Shown piece after piece: positions 17,370-25,563 of a stretch of 64,000 nt of DNA. The notes under the pieces were generated by a model. It had not been told where the DNA came from, ran no database searches, and was given only the letters and a program-made list of their open reading frames with translations. The position numbers and the translations under genes are program-made. This DNA comes from Eubacteriaceae bacterium (GTDB lineage Bacteria; Bacillota; Clostridia; Lachnospirales; Lachnospiraceae): contig CAJTDQ010000003.1 in NCBI GenBank assembly GCA_910574895.1, positions 62,001 to 126,000 of the forward strand. The letters run 5' to 3'. How positions within the stretch are numbered: the stretch's first letter is position 1; every line of letters starts with the position of its first letter.

Positions 17370-18374
17370 ATGTTAGGAGATAAGAAAGTATCGTACAGTG
17401 CTATGCAGTCAACAGGCACACTTACATTGGGAAATTATTTAGGAGCTCTTGACAACTGGCTGAAAATGCAGGAAGAATACGAATGTTTTTACGCAATTGC
17501 TGATTTACATTCTCTGACAATAAGACAGAATCCGGCAGAATTGAGAAAGAGAGCCAGAGATTTATATACATTATATGTGGCAGCAGGACTTGATCCGGAG
17601 AAGAATTGTATTTATTTTCAGTCACATGTATCAGCACATGCAGAGCTTGCATGGCTATTGAATTGTTTTACATATATGGGTGAGTTGAACAGAATGACAC
17701 AGTTTAAAGATAAGGCCGCAAAACATTCTGATAATATCAATGCAGGGCTGTTTACATACCCAGCATTAATGGCAGCGGACATTCTTTTGTATCAGGCAGA
17801 TGTAGTACCGGTAGGTCTGGACCAGAAGCAGCACTTGGAATTAACCCGCGATATTGCGAATAGATTTAATGGCATATATGGAGATGTATTTACGATACCG
17901 GAACCTTTGATTGGAAAGTCTACTGCAAAGATTATGAGCCTTCAGGATCCGTCAAGAAAGATGTCAAAGTCAGATGAGAATCCAAATGCAAGCATTTTGC
18001 TTATGGATGATCCTGACACGATTATAAGAAAATTCAAGAGGGCAGTTACAGACTCTGATATGGAGATTCGTTACTCTGATGAGAAACCTGGTATTCAGAA
18101 TTTAATTAATATTTATTCCTGTATTACAGGAAAGACCGTTGAAGAGGTAGAAAAAGAGTTTGACGGTAAGGGATACGGAGACTTTAAGATGGCTGTAGGA
18201 GAGACAGTGGCAGACAGATTAAGACCGTTGCAGGACAGATTCTATGAGCTTCAGAAAGACAAGACTTATCTGAATGGAGTAATTAAGGAGAATGATGAGA
18301 AGGCAGCGTACTTTGCAAATAAAACACTTAGAAAAGTTCAGAAAAAAGTAGGACTGACTGAGAGAATCAGATAA
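17370..18374 (+). CDS. trpS: Tryptophanyl-tRNA synthetase
   Basis: This 334-residue class Ic synthetase is of normal length. The HIGH-equivalent reads STGTLTLGNYLG and the KMSKS loop is present in full (PSRKMSKSDENP). VVPVGLDQKQHLELTRDIA is the tRNA-synthetase Trp signature. It charges tRNA-Trp in the cytoplasm. AAAGGAG lies upstream of the ATG. No T-box leader is visible in the 61 bp upstream. The YjjG-like gene follows after 20 bp and probably shares the transcript. Confidence 0.97.
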   Translation: MLGDKKVSYSAMQSTGTLTLGNYLGALDNWLKMQEEYECFYAIADLHSLTIRQNPAELRKRARDLYTLYVAAGLDPEKNCIYFQSHVSAHAELAWLLNCFTYMGELNRMTQFKDKAAKHSDNINAGLFTYPALMAADILLYQADVVPVGLDQKQHLELTRDIANRFNGIYGDVFTIPEPLIGKSTAKIMSLQDPSRKMSKSDENPNASILLMDDPDTIIRKFKRAVTDSDMEIRYSDEKPGIQNLINIYSCITGKTVEEVEKEFDGKGYGDFKMAVGETVADRLRPLQDRFYELQKDKTYLNGVIKENDEKAAYFANKTLRKVQKKVGLTERIR

Positions 18375-18394
18375 AAACAAGAAAGAATTTCCAA

Positions 18395-19087
18395 ATGATA
18401 AAAAACATATTATTTGACTTAGATGATACAATTTTAGACTTTCATAAATGTGAAAGAACAGCTTTATCAGAAACGTTTATAAAGTTAGGTGTTGAACATA
18501 CGGACAAAATATTGGACCGGTATAGTGTGATTAATGATATGCACTGGAAGAGGCTGGAGAAGGGAGAACTGACCAGAGCGCAGGTGTTGCTTGGCAGGTT
18601 TGAAGTTTTGTTTGAAGAAATTGGAGCAGAATGTTCCAGTGAATTAGCATGGAAGACGTATGAAGAGTTGTTGGGGAACCAATATTCTTTAGTAGATGGA
18701 GCATTGGATTTGCTTGAAAAGTTATATGGAAAGTATCGCTTATATATTGTATCCAACGGAACTGCAACAGTTCAGGATAGAAGAATTGCAGGAGCAAAAC
18801 TGGAAAAATATTTTGAAAAGATATTTATTTCTCAAAAGATAGGATACAATAAACCGGATATAAGATTTTTTGAGAAATGTTTTTCAGAGATTGATGATAT
18901 TAAAAAAGAAGAGACCATTATAATAGGTGACAGTCTCAGCTCTGATATACAGGGAGGGATTAATGCAGGTATCAGAACCTGCTGGTATAACCCTAAGAAA
19001 ACCGGGTATCCAAAATCTATGAACATTGACTATGTTATTCATAGTTTGGATGAGATAGAAGAAGTAATTCAGAGAGAACAGGAATAA
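18395..19087 (+). CDS. YjjG-family HAD pyrimidine nucleotidase
   Basis: This 230-residue HAD hydrolase retains all motifs: FDLDDTILDF (nucleophile Asp), SNGT (motif II), a Lys in YNKPDIRFF (motif III) and IGDSLSSDI (motif IV). The helical cap and the DLDDTILDF variant match YjjG, a 5'-nucleotidase acting on non-canonical pyrimidine nucleotides (house cleaning). It is likely in an operon with trpS and ends at a strong terminator. Confidence 0.85.
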   Translation: MIKNILFDLDDTILDFHKCERTALSETFIKLGVEHTDKILDRYSVINDMHWKRLEKGELTRAQVLLGRFEVLFEEIGAECSSELAWKTYEELLGNQYSLVDGALDLLEKLYGKYRLYIVSNGTATVQDRRIAGAKLEKYFEKIFISQKIGYNKPDIRFFEKCFSEIDDIKKEETIIIGDSLSSDIQGGINAGIRTCWYNPKKTGYPKSMNIDYVIHSLDEIEEVIQREQE

Positions 19088-19141
19088 AAAACAGTGAACG
19101 ATGGTCTGATTATAAATCAGGAGATTGTTCACTGTTTTTTA
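19086..19141. terminator. Bidirectional terminator after yjjG-like gene
   Basis: AAAAAACAGTGAAC pairs with GTTCACTGTTTTTT around an inner small hairpin (TCTGAT/ATCAGG), giving a long stem with a U-tract. It lies between convergent genes. Confidence 0.85.
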
Positions 19142-19806
19142 TTTTGTTTTTTTGCACGTTGTTTATCGTATAAAGACTTATCCAAAAGAATAATTACCAG
19201 ATTAACTATTAGAAAAACTATCATTAAAAAGGCAATATACAAACAGCATTTGCCGATACCAAGGCAATCATAATCCAAGAAAAAGTATGGATATTTTGGA
19301 ACATCAATAAATTCTTCCGGTCTGTTACAATGACATCTGGTAAAAAAACAAATAATATAAACCAAAGGAAACGCCAGCCATGTAATTATCTGTTTCCATT
19401 CAAATAATCCCTTTGGCTGGAATATTATCCAGTCAAGTATAAACATGAAAGGAACAACATAATGTGCAAGTATACTTTCTAAGGGCAGCCCTAAGGATGT
19501 TATCGTATCATAAGATAAAATAATTTTGTTTTCTGAAAAATGATAAACTAAAAATGTACAGACAATCGAAGATAAAGCCATTCCTTTAAAATATGTTAAT
19601 AGCCTGGAACGGGTATCTTTTCCGAGAAAATGTTTGATTAATAAAATAATCATAAAAATCAGACAAAAAATATTGCTCCATAAAGTAAAGAAACTAAACT
19701 CATGGGCATTAATATTTCTGTCGTTTAAGTCCAAATGAATAAAAATTCCTGTGGCACAAATTATTATAAATGTAATTCGATAAATTAATTCAAATCTCTG
19801 CTTCAT
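19129..19806 (-). CDS. Pr6Pr-family six-helix membrane protein
   Basis: Start ATG 19806 is chosen because GGGAG lies 8 nt upstream; an earlier in-frame ATG at 19935 lacks one and would add a poor N-terminus. The 225-residue product has six hydrophobic helices and the family motifs FSFFTLWSNIF, LAHYVVPFMFILDWIIFQPKG and PYFFLDYDCLG. The Pr6Pr (FAR-17a/AIG1-like) family is widespread in bacteria; its biochemical function there is unknown. It is a single gene convergent with the nucleotidase gene. Confidence 0.75.
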   Translation of the reverse strand: MKQRFELIYRITFIIICATGIFIHLDLNDRNINAHEFSFFTLWSNIFCLIFMIILLIKHFLGKDTRSRLLTYFKGMALSSIVCTFLVYHFSENKIILSYDTITSLGLPLESILAHYVVPFMFILDWIIFQPKGLFEWKQIITWLAFPLVYIICFFTRCHCNRPEEFIDVPKYPYFFLDYDCLGIGKCCLYIAFLMIVFLIVNLVIILLDKSLYDKQRAKKQNKKQ

Positions 19807-20019
19807 ATCAAAACTCCCACTTTTATTATTTCCAAAGAAGTAAAATAAATAGTTGTTAAAAATTTCTTTTTCAATAAAAAATATATAGATGAATAAAACA
19901 CAAGTTTTGGTGATAAATCTTGAAGAAGAGCCCAATATATTGTATACTATATTAGTTAGAGTGGGTGCATTTTTGCTCTGACAAATATTATTAATTTACA
20001 TCAGTGGAAATGAGAAGAT

Positions 20020-20433
20020 ATGCTTTTAGAAGAGAATCAATTAGACATAGATACATATTTGAAGTTACGTAAGACTGTTAACTGGAAAATACTTACGAGA
20101 GAGCAGGCAGAGAAAGCCGTCCAGGGAAGTCTGTTTACCGTTGTTGCTTTTGATGATGGACAACCTGTAGGGATGGGCAGAATTGTAGGTGATGGTGCAG
20201 TCATCTGCTATATTCAGGACTTGATTGTCATTCCGGATTACCAGGGAAGCGGTGTGGGACAACAGATTATGGAATATCTGATTGACTACGTAAAGAAATT
20301 GAAACTGCCGGATACAGAGATTATGCTTGACCTGATGTGTGCAGTCGGACGGGAAGAGTTTTACAAGAAGTATGGGTTTATAGCCAGACCAACAGAAAAA
20401 CTGGGGCCTGGAATGATTATGTATATTGAATAG
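20020..20433 (+). CDS. GNAT-family N-acetyltransferase
   Basis: This 137-residue protein is a single GNAT fold. The acetyl-CoA binding motif A reads IVIPDYQGSGVGQQIM (Q-x-x-G-x-G/A), followed by EEFYKKYGFIARP, the usual C-terminal helix. Substrate is unknown; such small stand-alone GNATs often acetylate metabolites or antibiotics. The histidine phosphatase gene follows with a 9 bp gap, suggesting an operon. Confidence 0.85.
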   Translation: MLLEENQLDIDTYLKLRKTVNWKILTREQAEKAVQGSLFTVVAFDDGQPVGMGRIVGDGAVICYIQDLIVIPDYQGSGVGQQIMEYLIDYVKKLKLPDTEIMLDLMCAVGREEFYKKYGFIARPTEKLGPGMIMYIE

Positions 20434-20442
20434 AGGTTGCAG

Positions 20443-21102
20443 ATGAATATTTATTTAATACGGCATGGCAGACAAAACAGTAGGCTTTGTAATGTAGATG
20501 TGGAACTTTCAAAAGAGGGAAGAGAGCAGGCAGAACTGGCAGGAGAGAGATTGAGAAATTATGGGATCGAAGCAGTTTATTCCAGTCAATTACTGCGTGC
20601 GAAAGAGACAGCAGATATTATCAATCAATATCTGGATAAGCCAAGAGTGATAGATGAAAGATGGCAGGAGGCAGACTTTGGAGGAATGACAGGACTGTCC
20701 GATGAGGAAATGAAGCAAAAGTATGGTGATTTTCTGGCAAAGAGAGCGACTATGACAGAGGATATCCCTTATCCTGATGGTGGGGAAAACTGCCAGATGG
20801 TATTTCATCGTGCATTTGCTGCGTTAAAAGATTTGACAAAGCAGCCTTATGAAAATGTGTGTGTGGTAACCCATGGTGGAGTTCTCAGGGCATTGCTCAC
20901 AGGACTGGTGGGTGCAGATTATGCGAAGTGGCTTACTTTTGGAAGACAGATTGAAAACTGCAGTATTACCCATATCATGTATGATGAAAAAATGGAAACA
21001 TTTCATATCGAGAGATTGAATGACTTTGCACATTTTGAAGGAAAAGATTATTTGATGAGAAAACATTTCGGGAATGGTTTCTTTCAAGTGAAAAAAGGTT
21101 AA
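20443..21102 (+). CDS. Histidine phosphatase (phosphoglycerate-mutase superfamily)
   Basis: This 219-residue protein has the N-terminal LIRHGRQN catalytic motif (phospho-His), the RAKET region, WQEADFGGMTG, and the second catalytic His in VVTHGGVLRALL. ATG 20443 is preferred to an in-frame TTG at 20437 because GAGG lies 6 nt before it. It is a broad-specificity phosphatase related to CobC/GpmB; the substrate cannot be told from sequence. It is probably co-transcribed with the GNAT gene. Confidence 0.85.
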   Translation: MNIYLIRHGRQNSRLCNVDVELSKEGREQAELAGERLRNYGIEAVYSSQLLRAKETADIINQYLDKPRVIDERWQEADFGGMTGLSDEEMKQKYGDFLAKRATMTEDIPYPDGGENCQMVFHRAFAALKDLTKQPYENVCVVTHGGVLRALLTGLVGADYAKWLTFGRQIENCSITHIMYDEKMETFHIERLNDFAHFEGKDYLMRKHFGNGFFQVKKG

Positions 21103-21184
21103 ATAAAATAAGAGTATATTTGAGAAAAGATACAAAATGTAAACAAGTTATAATTATAATAGGTTATATCAAGTGAGGTTAGAA

Positions 21185-23092
21185 ATGGCAAATAATTATG
21201 ATGGAAATAGTATTTCCGTACTAGAAGGACTGGAACCGGTCAGGAAACGCCCGGGAATGTATATTGGAAGTGTGGGGACAAAAGGACTCAATCATCTCAT
21301 ATACGAAATTGTGGATAATTCTGTAGATGAACATCTGGCAGGACAGTGTTCAGAAATTACAGTAACATTGGAGAAAGATGGTTCAGCAACGATTAAAGAT
21401 AACGGAAGAGGTATTCCGGTAGACATCAATGAGCAGACCGGACGACCGGCGGTTGAGGTTGTATTTACGACTTTGCATGCCGGAGGAAAATTTGGAGACG
21501 GAAATTATAAAATCTCTGGTGGACTGCATGGTGTTGGTTCCTCTGTAGTAAATGCATTATCATTGTGGCTGGAAGTCAATGTAAAGCGTGATGGAAAAGT
21601 ATATAATCAGAGATATGAACAGGGAAAAATCTGTTATGACTTAAAAGAAACAGGTACATGCAGAAAGAATGATACAGGTACGACAGTAAACTTTTTCCCG
21701 GATGGAGAGATATTTGAAAAAATATATTTCAAGGCAGAGTCCATTAAGAGCAGACTTCATGAGACGGCTTATCTGAATCCGGAGCTGTCAATTATATTTG
21801 AAAATAAGCGTGTCGGAGAAGAAGAGACGGTTACATTTCATGAACCGGATGGTATCAAAGCTTTTATTGCTGACATGAATAAGGATAAAGAAAAGGTAAC
21901 AGACATTGTTTATTTTAAGAATGACATTGATGGTATCGAAATAGAGGTGGCATTCCAGTATATCAATGAGTTTACGGAGAATATTTCAGGTTTCTGTAAT
22001 AACATTTATACGCAGGAAGGCGGTACGCATATTACAGGATTTAAGTCGATATTGACACAGACCATAAATCAGTATGCAAGAGAGCTTGGTACTTTAAAGG
22101 AAAAAGATGCGAACTTTACCGGAGCAGATGTAAGAAACGGTCTGGTGGCAGTGGTAGCCTGTAAACATCCGGACCCACGATTTGAAGGGCAGACGAAGAC
22201 AAAGCTGGACAACCCTGATGCAGAGAAAGTGACAAAGAACATTGCAGGGGAGCAGTTGACACTGTACTTTGATAAAAACTTAGAAACACTTAAGAATGTT
22301 ATCAGTTGTGCAGAAAAGTCGGCAAAGATTCGAAAGTCTGAAGAAAAAGCGAAGACAAATATGCTTTCAAAGAGTAAGTTCTCGATTGACAGTAACGGAA
22401 AACTTGCAAACTGTGAAAGCAGAAAGGCAGAGGATTGTGAAATCTTTATTGTGGAGGGAGATTCTGCGGGAGGTTCTGCAAAGACTGCCAGAGATAGAAA
22501 GACACAGGCAATCATGCCGATACGAGGAAAGATATTAAATGTGGAAAAGGCTTCTATGGATAAGGTATTAGCCAATGCAGAGATAAAAACAATGATTAAT
22601 GCATTTGGCTGTGGATTTTCCGAAGGATACGGAAATGATTTTGATATTGAGAAGTTAAAATTCCACAAAATTATTATTATGACGGATGCGGATGTGGACG
22701 GTTCCCATATTGACACACTGCTTCTCACATTCTTTTACAGATTTATGCCGGAATTAATTACACATGGTCATGTATATATTGCAACACCACCGCTCTATAA
22801 GGTCGTACCGAAACGGGGTGAAGGAGAGTATTTATATGATGATAAGGCATTAGAGAAGTATAGAAAGACACACAATGGTTTCACATTGCAGCGTTATAAA
22901 GGACTTGGAGAAATGGATCCGGAACAGTTATGGGAGACGACATTGGATCCGAAGAGAAGAATATTAAAACAGGTGGAAATAGAAGATGCAAGACTGGCGT
23001 CCGATGTGACGAGCATGCTGATGGGCAGTGAAGTAGGACCAAGACGTGAATTTATTTATAAACATGCAAAAGATGCAGATTTAGATATCTAG
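21185..23092 (+). CDS. parE: Type IIA DNA topoisomerase subunit B (topoisomerase IV-like)
   Basis: This 635-residue protein has a GHKL ATPase (EIVDNSVDEHL, DNGRGIPVDI, GGLHGVGSSVVNALS), a transducer domain and a TOPRIM domain (EGDSAGGSAK, MTDADVDGSHI), ending in RYKGLGEMDPEQLWETTLDP. ATG 21185 follows GTGAGG. The partner A subunit starts 10 bp after its stop. There is no recF or dnaN nearby, so this is unlikely to be the oriC-linked gyrB; it is probably the second, topoisomerase IV-like pair. Whether it mainly decatenates or supercoils cannot be settled from sequence, so it could also be named gyrB. Confidence 0.85.
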   Translation: MANNYDGNSISVLEGLEPVRKRPGMYIGSVGTKGLNHLIYEIVDNSVDEHLAGQCSEITVTLEKDGSATIKDNGRGIPVDINEQTGRPAVEVVFTTLHAGGKFGDGNYKISGGLHGVGSSVVNALSLWLEVNVKRDGKVYNQRYEQGKICYDLKETGTCRKNDTGTTVNFFPDGEIFEKIYFKAESIKSRLHETAYLNPELSIIFENKRVGEEETVTFHEPDGIKAFIADMNKDKEKVTDIVYFKNDIDGIEIEVAFQYINEFTENISGFCNNIYTQEGGTHITGFKSILTQTINQYARELGTLKEKDANFTGADVRNGLVAVVACKHPDPRFEGQTKTKLDNPDAEKVTKNIAGEQLTLYFDKNLETLKNVISCAEKSAKIRKSEEKAKTNMLSKSKFSIDSNGKLANCESRKAEDCEIFIVEGDSAGGSAKTARDRKTQAIMPIRGKILNVEKASMDKVLANAEIKTMINAFGCGFSEGYGNDFDIEKLKFHKIIIMTDADVDGSHIDTLLLTFFYRFMPELITHGHVYIATPPLYKVVPKRGEGEYLYDDKALEKYRKTHNGFTLQRYKGLGEMDPEQLWETTLDPKRRILKQVEIEDARLASDVTSMLMGSEVGPRREFIYKHAKDADLDI

Positions 23093-23102
23093 GGAGGTAA
23101 AA

Positions 23103-25496
23103 ATGGCAGAGCAGATTATTAAAACAGAATATTCTGAAGTGATGCAGAAAAGTTATATTGATTACGCCATGAGCGTTATCTGTGCCAGAGCCCTTCCGGA
23201 TGCAAGAGATGGGTTGAAACCGGTGCAGAGACGTGTTTTATATGCAATGGACCAGTTGGGATTATCTCATGATAAACCACACCGTAAGTCAGCACGTATT
23301 GTCGGTGATACGATGGGTAAGTATCATCCGCATGGTGACAGTTCTATTTATGAGACATTGGTGGTTCTGGAACAGGAATTTAAGAAAGGTATGGCATTGG
23401 TTGACGGTCATGGAAACTTTGGCTCTATCGAGGGAGACGGAGCGGCAGCCATGCGTTATACGGAGGCGAGGTTACAGAAATTTACCGAAGATGCATACCT
23501 TGCAGATTTGAATAAAGATGTTGTAGATTTTATACCAAATTTTGACGAGACAGAGAAAGAACCACAGGTACTTCCGGTTCGTGTGCCAAATCTTTTGGTG
23601 AATGGAGCAGAAGGTATAGCAGTTGGTATGACGACCAGTATTCCGACACATAATCTGGGAGAGGTGCTGGATGCAGTCATTGCATATATGGAAAAAAACA
23701 GCATTACGACAGAAGAGTTGATGCAGATTATGCCGGGACCTGATTTTCCTACAGGGGGTATTGTGGCAAACAAGTCAGAACTGTTAAATATTTACGAGAC
23801 AGGTGTAGGAAAAATTAAACTTCGTGGAAAACTGGAGTTTGAAAAAGGAAAAGGCAGAGAAAAGGATAAACTTGTCATTACAGAGATTCCATACACGATG
23901 ATTGGAGCGGGAATTGGTAAATGTATTTCCGATATTATTGATTTGGTAGAGACAAAAAAGACCAATGATATTGTTGACATTTCCAATGCTTCTAATAAAG
24001 ACGGTATTCGAATTGTGCTGGAACTTCGAAAAGGAGCAGATGTTGAGAAACTCAAAAATATGCTCTATAAGAAGACAAAGTTAGAAGATACTTTTGGAGT
24101 CAATATGCTTGCAATTGCGGATGGCAGACCGGAAGTTATGGGACTGAAAAAGATTATTTCTTATAATGTGGAATTTCAGTATGAACTTGCCACACGCAAA
24201 TATACGACATTGCTGAATAAGGCATTAGAGCAGAAAGAAATTAAAGAGGGTCTGATTAAGGCAACAAATATTATAGATTTGATTATTGAGATTATCAGAG
24301 GATGCCAGAGTCAGAAGCAGGTAAAAGAATGTCTCGTAAAAGGTAAGACAGAGGGAATAAAATTCAAGAATCCGGAGTCAGAAATTTTGGCGGGCAATCT
24401 CTGCTTTACAGAGCGTCAGGCACAGGCGATTCTTGATTTGAGACTTGCAAAATTAATTGGTCTGGAACTCATGGCGCTTCAAAAAGAATATGAAGAGTTA
24501 GTAAACCAGATTGCCGATTATGAGGAAATTTTAAACAGTAAACGTGCGATGACACGTGCAATTAAGAAGGACCTTCAGAATATTAAAAAGGAATATAACA
24601 GAGAACGGCGCACTGTGATAGAAGATGGAAAAGAAGCAGTTTATGATGAGAATGCTTTTATAGAGCAGGAAGTTGTTTTTGTTCAGGATAAGTTTGGTTA
24701 TGCGAAGCTTTTAGAGCCGGCAGCCTTTGACAGAAATATCGAGTCTGTTACAAGGGATAACAAGTATTACTTTAACTGTATGAATACTGACAGTATCTGC
24801 ATTTTTACGGATAATGGTAATGTACATCAGATCAAAGTTCATAAAATTCCAACAAAGAAAGTCAGGGAAAAGGGAGTACCGATTGACAATCTCGGAAATT
24901 ATTCGAGTCAGGGAGAGAGTATTGTTGCATTACTATCTTTTGATATGATAAAAAATAAAAAGTTACTGTTTACAACGAAAAATGGAATGATTAAGTTAGT
25001 CGACGGTAATGAGTTTGAGACGAACAGAAAGACGATAGCAGCGACGAAACTTGGAAAAGATGACGAAGTCGTGTCTGTTAAGATTACAAGAGTGTCCGAG
25101 CGGGAAGTGGTACAGGAAGATATAGGGATGCCCGTTATGCTTTCCGGCGGTTCAGACGAATTTGAACCATTGGATTTTGAGCAGATGGAGTTCGGGCAGA
25201 TGGATATGATTGCACAAGATGTACCGGATACAGAGCTGCAATATACGAGAGAGATTCTTGTACTACAGACGAATGATGGAATTTTCTTAAGATTTCCGAT
25301 CAAAGAGGTTCCTGAGATGAAAAAAGCAACATTGGGTGTTAAGGGAATTAAATTAAATCCTGATGATTTTGTTTCCAACGTTTACCTTCTTGATGTAGGA
25401 GATAACGAGGTGGTAGAATATAAAGGAAAGAAAGTAGAACTTCGTAAGTTAAAGATTGGAAAACGAGGAACAAAAGGAGTAAAAGTAAGACGATAG
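23103..25496 (+). CDS. parC: Type IIA DNA topoisomerase subunit A (topoisomerase IV-like)
   Basis: This 797-residue protein has the breakage-reunion domain with the active Tyr in AAAMRYTEARL and the quinolone pocket YHPHGDSSIYETL, with wild-type Ser and a Glu at the second resistance position, as in ParC. The tower and coiled coil follow. The C-terminal beta-pinwheel lacks the GyrA box (QRRGGKG); in its place is KVREKGVPI. This argues against a true supercoiling gyrase. The acidic segment around FEPLDFEQMEFGQMDM (about 680-700) is an insertion. It is translated with the B subunit from one operon (AGGGAGG before the ATG). Confidence 0.85.
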   Translation: MAEQIIKTEYSEVMQKSYIDYAMSVICARALPDARDGLKPVQRRVLYAMDQLGLSHDKPHRKSARIVGDTMGKYHPHGDSSIYETLVVLEQEFKKGMALVDGHGNFGSIEGDGAAAMRYTEARLQKFTEDAYLADLNKDVVDFIPNFDETEKEPQVLPVRVPNLLVNGAEGIAVGMTTSIPTHNLGEVLDAVIAYMEKNSITTEELMQIMPGPDFPTGGIVANKSELLNIYETGVGKIKLRGKLEFEKGKGREKDKLVITEIPYTMIGAGIGKCISDIIDLVETKKTNDIVDISNASNKDGIRIVLELRKGADVEKLKNMLYKKTKLEDTFGVNMLAIADGRPEVMGLKKIISYNVEFQYELATRKYTTLLNKALEQKEIKEGLIKATNIIDLIIEIIRGCQSQKQVKECLVKGKTEGIKFKNPESEILAGNLCFTERQAQAILDLRLAKLIGLELMALQKEYEELVNQIADYEEILNSKRAMTRAIKKDLQNIKKEYNRERRTVIEDGKEAVYDENAFIEQEVVFVQDKFGYAKLLEPAAFDRNIESVTRDNKYYFNCMNTDSICIFTDNGNVHQIKVHKIPTKKVREKGVPIDNLGNYSSQGESIVALLSFDMIKNKKLLFTTKNGMIKLVDGNEFETNRKTIAATKLGKDDEVVSVKITRVSEREVVQEDIGMPVMLSGGSDEFEPLDFEQMEFGQMDMIAQDVPDTELQYTREILVLQTNDGIFLRFPIKEVPEMKKATLGVKGIKLNPDDFVSNVYLLDVGDNEVVEYKGKKVELRKLKIGKRGTKGVKVRR

Positions 25497-25563
25497 GCAG
25501 CAGGTTTTTGTTATTACTTTGCAAAGGAACAAATGGAGGGGTATACCTGATATAGGAGGATAT

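Noticed and set aside
19807-19935. N-terminal extension of the Pr6Pr protein
   Set aside because: The extra 43 residues lack a ribosome-binding site, and the internal ATG at 19806 has GGGAG at the right distance.
22069-22728. Long antisense open frame of 219 codons inside the topoisomerase B gene
   Set aside because: It mirrors a strongly conserved sense gene, has biased Ser/Phe-rich composition typical of antisense shadow frames and lacks a ribosome-binding site.
24908-25378. Antisense open frame of 156 codons inside the topoisomerase A gene
   Set aside because: Same Ser/Ile/Phe-rich shadow composition; the sense strand encodes the conserved pinwheel domain.
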